DNA of 64,000 nt, taken from Epiperipatus broadwayi (taxonomy: Eukaryota > Onychophora > Udeonychophora > Euonychophora > Peripatidae). The translations under genes and the position numbers were made by a program. This document shows, one piece after another, positions 57,859 to 64,000 of the stretch; the stretch's first letter is position 1; every line of letters begins with the position of its first letter. Location of the stretch: NCBI GenBank assembly GCA_028023455.1, contig JAQFVV010012424.1:186001-250000 (forward strand), read 5' to 3'. Below the pieces are notes generated by a model, which ran no database searches, was not told where the DNA came from, and worked only from the letters and a program-made list of their open reading frames with translations.

Positions 57859-60435
57859 CTGAAAAATAAAGTATACATTTGTTGGATATTTAATAATATA
57901 TATTTTTAATAGTTTAAATTATGTATTATTAAAAAATATGATGTAAAACTATTGACAATAATCAGCAAAAAAAAAAAAAAAAGATTAAAAAAATCTAATT
58001 ATTAGGAAAGTATATAAAAGCCTTTAACATGAATACTTTTATAAGAACTGTTGCATTTTTGCACATATATCACACACTGAATACTTTTCAGTAAAAATTT
58101 CAGATTTTTTTTTTTCAAAATTATTATAAAAATCTATAATGAATAATATCTATAATAATAAAAAAATAAAAATACTATAAAGAAAGTTTTGGTGTTGATA
58201 TAGTCAGGATTCTACAGTCAATTTTGCATTTTTAGCCAGTGTGAGGATAATGAAACCATACTGGGATAACTAATTGTATTTTTTTGTTATTTTAAAGTTA
58301 TTTATCATAATACTGTTTAACAAATTAAACCTATTACATTTAATTTTTTTCCCACCCAGATTTAAGTTTACAGTTTAACATTTAAATTTTTATGTTTAAA
58401 ATGAATGAATAAATTGGGCTTGATTTGATACAAATTTAAGTTTACAAATGAAAAAAATTCTAAAAAATATTTGAACTCTCCAAATATAACAAATGGGGTA
58501 TATATATGTAGAATGGGAACAATGACTTTAATTACTAATTCTTTGACATAATGCTATTGTAAAATGAAAATTAATGAAATATTTGTTGAATCAATTCCAA
58601 TTATTAAACCTGAATGAATTATTATAAAGTTGTAACAAATTGATGAAATACTAGTCTGAAATTGAAAAATGTATTCACATTTATTAAATTATCACAAAAA
58701 TTCAGCATTATCACTATTTGCCTGTGTCCATAATTATTGCTGATTCCAGTATAATGTTACATCAAATTTCTTTTTTTTTGAAAGTGAAGTTTTTTTTTTC
58801 AAAAAAAATTTAAATAGAAACATAAGCATATTTTATTTGTTATAATTATAATAAAAATATTTTATAAAAATAATATAAAAATTATATATACTATCAAATT
58901 ATTCATTTCCCCTTATTGTTCATAAGAATAGAATGGATCTTATATTCATTTTCAAAAAATCAACCAATCAGAACTCTGTAAACTGCTGTTATTGATTTAT
59001 CAGTTACAGAAAAAAATCTGAAGATATCACTAGTTTACAGAGCAGTTTAATTTAAGTTTTTAGCATAAAATGGCTATAACTAATAGTAAAAAAAAAAAGG
59101 CTGAAAATTTGATTTAAAGCCATAACATAGTAGAACCATTACATGAGAAACCATACTTTATAAATGAATAATTTAAAACCTCTTATTATTTATGATTGAC
59201 ATATTTATTTCAAACTTTTATTATTTGTAATCTAAATCATTAAATTTGTTTTTGAAAAAGGAGAGAAAAAAAATATGGTCAGTTATAAGTGCCAAGTTTT
59301 ATAAAAACAATACTAAAGGCCAAATTTCAGCAATAAGTTTTTTATTTTTCATAAAAGAAGTAGGTTTTTTTTAAATTCAATATAAATTACAATAAAAATA
59401 AAAATAAACTGGCCGTGTAACAACAAATAAAAAGGTTACAATGAAAATTTTTTATTTTGATTACTGGCAATAAACTGAGTAAACATTCTGAAGAAAGGTT
59501 TGACAGTAAAAAATTATTATAATGCTATAAATGAAGAACACAACGTTTAATTTTAGATTTCTATATATATATATTGTAATGCTATAAACGAAAAATACAA
59601 AATTAATTTATAAAAAATAAAAAAATATTTAATGCAATATAGTGGAAATGTTTCATTTGTATATTTTATTTTCTATTCTATTTTTAAAAATTATTTACAA
59701 TTATACTTATCTATGTAAAGTACACTGAATACAAATTTTATTAATTAGTTATCCCAATATGATTTCATTGGCTCCACAGTGTTTAAAAGCATAAATTAAA
59801 TGTAAAATTGTTCTATATGTCTATATAACCTAAATCACATTTTTTCCATTTTAAAATTTCAAAAAAGAAAAGCATGATATCTGAACAAATATGTGGTATT
59901 TCTAAAAAAACAAAATGATAAATAAAGCCAAGAATACAGGAAAAAACATATGTAAAAATGAATTTTGTTGCCTTAATTGTAGAATCTAGAATATATTATC
60001 TGTATGATTGCCTTGGTAAGCATGCACAAATATTATCCACAAGTGCATATACATATAGGCAATGATCAGAATAATGAAATACTATAATACAAAAAAAAAA
60101 AAAAATTTGATCATGCATCTCTGGATGAGTTTTCACTGCTTGTCATAATTTAAACATAATTTATTGCTAGCACTTCATATTTAAAACAAAATAGTAAAAT
60201 TAAAAATATTTTTAATAGTATTGTTGACTTAGTCTACTATTAGACTTCCATCTTCTTACAGTAGGAAAGCAATTTTTACTTTTAAAAAATGTATTTACCA
60301 AAGCAATTTTAGTAATAAGTTGGGCATATCTTAAAATTTTTTAAATCAACATGGAAGGCACACATCATAATGGAAAAAATTACAGTTTGTATAATACTTT
60401 TTTAAATGATTTACCATATAAGCAATAAATATAAG
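57859..60435. other. A+T-rich stretch with a long-range inverted pair
   Basis: No gene supported. About 38 bp at 58234-58275 (ending CATACTGGGATAACTAATTG) recurs inverted at about 59740-59778 (AATTAGTTATCCCAATATGA then TTTCATTGGCTCC). They may be termini of a 1.5-kb element or two solo copies. A (TA) tract lies near 59564. Confidence 0.35.
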
Positions 60436-60603
60436 AAAATCCGGTACCCTTCTGATAACCAGGCACGGACACTTGATGGTGTTGTTTCTATGCAAAAACA
60501 ATCAAATGTAACGTTCCCGGGCCGCGAGCGATTTTTTTCTACTATGTCTTTAAATTTTTTTGCTTTCATTTTTTCTACTACGTCTTTAATTTTTTTTTAC
60601 CTT

Positions 60604-60890
60604 ACACACAAACACATCTTTACTGCTGATATAGTAAAAAAATTTATTTTTAAAACAAATTTTTATTACATTTTATTTCCATTCCCTTTTTTTTTTTTAA
60701 TAAAAACAAACCAAAAATATTTTCATTTTTTAAAATTAATTTATGTCTCATAGAATCATAACCTTTTTTTGTTTTGGAAACATTTTTTTTCTTCCTATTA
60801 ACAAATTACAATAACAAAAACAATACACAAACACATCTTTACTGCTGATATAGTAAAACTTTTATTTTTAAAACCAATTTTTATTACATT
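60604..60890. repeat. Internal direct repeats of the TIR element, left part
   Basis: ACAAACACATCTTTACTGCT and GATATAGTAAAA followed by TTTATTTTTAAAAC and TTTTTATTACATTT occur at about 60607 and 60827, some 220 bp apart. Confidence 0.75.
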
Positions 60891-61176
60891 TGTATTACCT
60901 TTTTTCAAAATAAAAACCAAAAATAACTTTTGTCTCAGTGACAACAAACTTTTTCTCAACCACTCCCCCTCCCCGCAAAAAAAAATGAAAAAAGACCAAA
61001 AGTTTTGACTTTTTCAACTTTCGTTTTCTTTTTTTATTGATTTATGGCATAAAATCACAACCTTTTGTTTTGGAAACATGTGCGAATCGAATAGTTTCGC
61101 TTGCAGGAGCGTGACTGACATCAGAATTGCGATGTTGTTTTGCAAATGTAAAGTTTCATGGACTCGCCGCACTACG

Positions 61177-61767
61177 GTGTGACAATTCTCAGTGAGTCAG
61201 ACTGCGTGATTTAAGTAGAAATAAAATTACTCTGCTATGAAGATTTCAAAACTTGTGGCCGCTTGAATTCCAGCCACCCTCAGACGATATGGTAGCCCAC
61301 TGTGAATTGTACGAATTCACATCAAGTGTCGTGAAGCACAAAACAGGCCGTAATATTCTGTGCAATGCCATCAAGCGGCCTCTGGCTGTGTAAATGCCAC
61401 TGCTTATCCCGCTCCTGTTGTCGGCAACTGCCACAATTTGAAAATCTGCTTGCCATAGTGTTCCAATTTATTTGTCTCATATATTTTCTCGTGAGCTCGG
61501 CCAAATCATGTTCGGCCCTACCCTTTTCCACATTCCAAGTTGTGTAGGGAAGGGTGGGGACAGTGTGACAATTCTTAGTAAGTCAGACTGCGTGATTTAA
61601 GTAGAAATGAAATTACTCTGTTATGGCGATTTCAAAAGTTGTGTCCACTTGAAATCCAACCACCCTCTTACGATATGGTAGTTCAACTGTGAATTGTTCG
61701 AATTCACATAGGGTCGCGAAGCACAAAACAGGTCGTAATATTTCTGTGCAATACCATCAAGCAGCCT
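61177..61767. repeat. Internal direct repeats of the TIR element, right part
   Basis: Two roughly 205-bp copies, 61177-61381 and 61563-61767 (offset 386), share GTGTGACAATTCT, AGTCAGACTGCGTGATTTAA, ACGATATGGTAG and GCACAAAACAGG. The minus-strand ORFs at 61246-61941 come from these repeats and are not genes. Confidence 0.82.
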
Positions 61768-61772
61768 GCATT

Positions 61773-61800
61773 GGCTAATACAACAGAAGTGTTGTATTAG
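61773..61800. repeat. Perfect 11-bp stem-loop
   Basis: GCTAATACAAC is followed six bases later by its reverse complement GTTGTATTAGC, just after the second internal repeat of the TIR element. Confidence 0.8.
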
Positions 61801-61899
61801 CTGTAAGTCCGGCCGCGTAAACAGCATTTTTATGTGTTTTTGTACATAAAGAGTGTCATCAAGCGGCTGTGCCCGGCTATCAGAAGAGTACTGAAAATC

Positions 61900-64000
61900 C
61901 ATTTCAACGAATAATTTTACAACAATGAATATTATAAACAAGTGAAATAGATTTGTTTTTTTTGTTTTTTAAAAAAGAATGTTTTTAAATTGTCACACAT
62001 TTTTTTAAAAGTTTAATAAATTGAATAATAAATTTCATTATTTTTAAAAAAAAAAAATTTTTTTTTCTCCAAACAATGATAATTAGATTTGCAGGTGTTG
62101 GCAACTTTTAATTTCTTCTTGCAAGTTTCTAAATTACTGATTGCAAAGTGAGTTATATAGATGATCAAGCATTTGATTACTTTTCATCAAAAGTGTCTCA
62201 CATATTTGTGGGGGCTTTTTCGCTAAGTGTCAGGATTTAATATTTCATTACTCATTAGTATTCAAGTATACACTGAAAGCCATTTAAATGGAGGCAGAGA
62301 ACATTTCTTATATAAAGATAAGCAGTTTTTATTCATGAGTTTTCCATTATAGAGATTAGCCAATCCAACTACCATACCATACCATACCCATGCAAGGAAT
62401 TCAAATCCAAGTCAGATTAAATTCGAAACTTTCCTGGACACAATTTTTAGTTTTTTCCCTTGTTTCAAGAAGCATATCTATTTATCCATTATTGGTTAGT
62501 AAATAGGTATTGTCTAGAAGTGTAGATCCCAGGCAGTCTCTGTTGAACTGTATATATTAACTGTAAAAAAAAACCATCTTAAAATAATATGGTCAATACT
62601 GGTGGGAGACAAATCATATATTTATAGTTGTGACTAGAGTTTATCTATATATTTATGAATATAATTTATTATTCATAAAATACCTTTATATTCATTAATT
62701 TTTTTTTTGTTATTTTTTTTTTACAACCAATACTTGCAATTAACTTTTTATCATTACTTTTCCTTGAATCGTTAATTTATTGATTTTTTTTTTTTTAAGT
62801 TAAATTTTATATTTTGTTTTATTTTACCCTGTTATTCCCTAAATATGATGGCAACAATTGTTTTATTTAATGCGGAATAATTTTTGTTATTGCTTATCAA
62901 CTGTCATTTCTTGTTCTTTTATTAAGACTCTTTTACATAAAAATTTGATTCTATGGCAAGCAAAAAATCTAAATGACTATACTGGTGGATGAATTTATCT
63001 GATAAGGTGTTTGGATTTAAAAAAAAAAAACAACTTGTATTAATTTTTTTTTTCAAGTCACATATAGACGATGATGGTATACTATCATTCCATTAATGAA
63101 AATGATATTCTGGCTCAAATTCTTCAGGTTATTAGATTCAATTTGATATTATTTTCAAGAAATGTTACGAGTTTGATTATATTCTTTTTCTTCTTGATTA
63201 AATGGCCTTTAGAATACAGTCTTTGGTTTCTTTTTGGACAAGTTAAGTTACAATCATTTGAATCTCATTGTGAGCATGTTTCTGCATTGCATTATTACAG
63301 CCAGTAAAGACTGTTCCGGCAAACTGTTCCAAGATATAACACAGAAATAGTTATAACTCAATATATCTGATGAATACTTTCATTGCAAACTAATGTAAAA
63401 TATCTAATCTCAACTATTTATCACAAGTAGTCTGTAATCCTAACAAGGTAAATCCTATAGCCAACAAAAATATCGGGTTAACTATTCACACTGAAATTTC
63501 TAATAACATAGATTACTATTTGACATGTTTTTTAAGGCAATAAAAGCACTGAACATATATTTTAGATAAGTTAAATTGTCTCTATGGTGATTTTATTATT
63601 CAAACAGGTGTCTCTGGTAGTAAAGCTATATTTTATTTTCAAGGATTAATATTATAACTTCATATAAATAGGATTAATCAGGTCTCACAAATCTTGCTGA
63701 GTGTTAACCAATACAGAACATCCTTAGTAGGATCAGGATCTATGATTCATGAATCATATGAATATAGCAGTGAAACTTTAAAATAATATTTATGCATAAA
63801 TTAAATTAGTAAAAAAATACTATCCTGGAAAACGTCCAAAATATTATGGCGCAATGATTTGTAATCTGATAAAAATTCCTGAATAATGTGATAATGTTGA
63901 GTTATTCCATTAGAAATAAGTATTAACTAGACACTATTACTATGATAGTACTTTTGGAATCTGTAAGTGCAATATGAATTTTTTGAAGAATTGTTACATT
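61900..64000. other. Unassigned intergenic sequence to window end
   Basis: No gene supported. The plus ORF 63071-63307 has hydrophobic content but no recognised family. A short CCATA microsatellite lies at about 62377-62392, and T-runs at 62699-62722 and 62785-62798. Confidence 0.25.

Larger units (their letters stand above)
60442..61893. mobile_element. 1.45-kb terminal-inverted-repeat element with internal repeats
   Basis: Left end CGGTACCCTTCTGATAACCA then GGCACGGACACTTGATGGTG; right end, in reverse complement, CAGTACTCTTCTGATAGCCG then GGCACAGCCGCTTGATGACA. AAAATC flanks both sides (60436-60441, 61894-61899), a possible 6-bp target duplication. The interior has two pairs of direct repeats and no transposase. 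It is a non-autonomous DNA transposon of unassigned superfamily, more GC-balanced in its right half than its surroundings. Confidence 0.7.

Noticed and set aside
61246-61941. Three minus-strand ORFs with similar sequences
   Set aside because: Produced by the internal direct repeats of the TIR element; they resemble each other only because the DNA is duplicated.

Overview
This is a very A+T-rich, intron-bearing animal genome segment, almost certainly from an invertebrate. There are no long open frames, no operons and no bacterial signals. Transposable elements cover most of what can be identified: Ty3/Gypsy LTR elements, RTE-like and other LINEs, Penelope-like elements with GIY-YIG endonuclease, hAT transposons, tRNA-derived SINEs and many foldback elements. 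The lineage cannot be fixed from the sequence. A TCAGTT initiator spaced correctly behind a TATA box in one LTR would fit an arthropod, but other invertebrates are not excluded.

Host genes are scarce. The one convincing host coding region is a first exon (minus strand, 1760-2587) of a protein with three CCCH zinc fingers followed by the start of what looks like an RWD-type domain; it ends at a clean GTAAGA splice donor. Two weaker host candidates are a small ORF at 3525-3728, divergent from the CCCH gene, and a 51-base possible terminal exon at 57808-57858 on the minus strand.

Layout. 1-3.7 kb: CCCH gene and upstream region. 3.9-6.4 kb: LINE remnants and a hAT MITE with a perfect 8-bp target duplication. 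8.7-16.5 kb: several hairpin (foldback) elements, a LINE 3' fragment, and a SINE. 20-23.3 kb: foldback elements, including one with 42-bp perfect inverted termini. 23.5-36.2 kb: a decayed minus-strand Ty3/Gypsy element, with Gag and protease at 34.9-36.2 kb and RT, RNase H and integrase at 23.5-26.2 kb. A 5.9-kb LTR element (28847-34729) lies between these parts. It has ~2.15-kb LTRs and a 1.6-kb interior without pol, so it resembles a LARD. 37-38 and 44-49.3 kb: a foldback family, two opposed RTE LINE copies, a SINE, a Penelope fragment and a ~570-bp near-perfect palindrome at 43 kb. 50 kb: a foldback element with a hammerhead-like core. 52.9-55.7 kb: a hAT MITE and a decayed hAT transposase. 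56.1-57.3 kb: Penelope fragments arranged head to head. 60.4-61.9 kb: a 1.45-kb terminal-inverted-repeat element with internal repeats.

I found no convincing new enzymatic or defence system. The most interesting material is structural: the LARD-like element, the repeated head-to-head Penelope arrangement, the possible hammerhead ribozyme relic, three SINE copies with clear target duplications, and the 1.45-kb composite inverted-repeat element.
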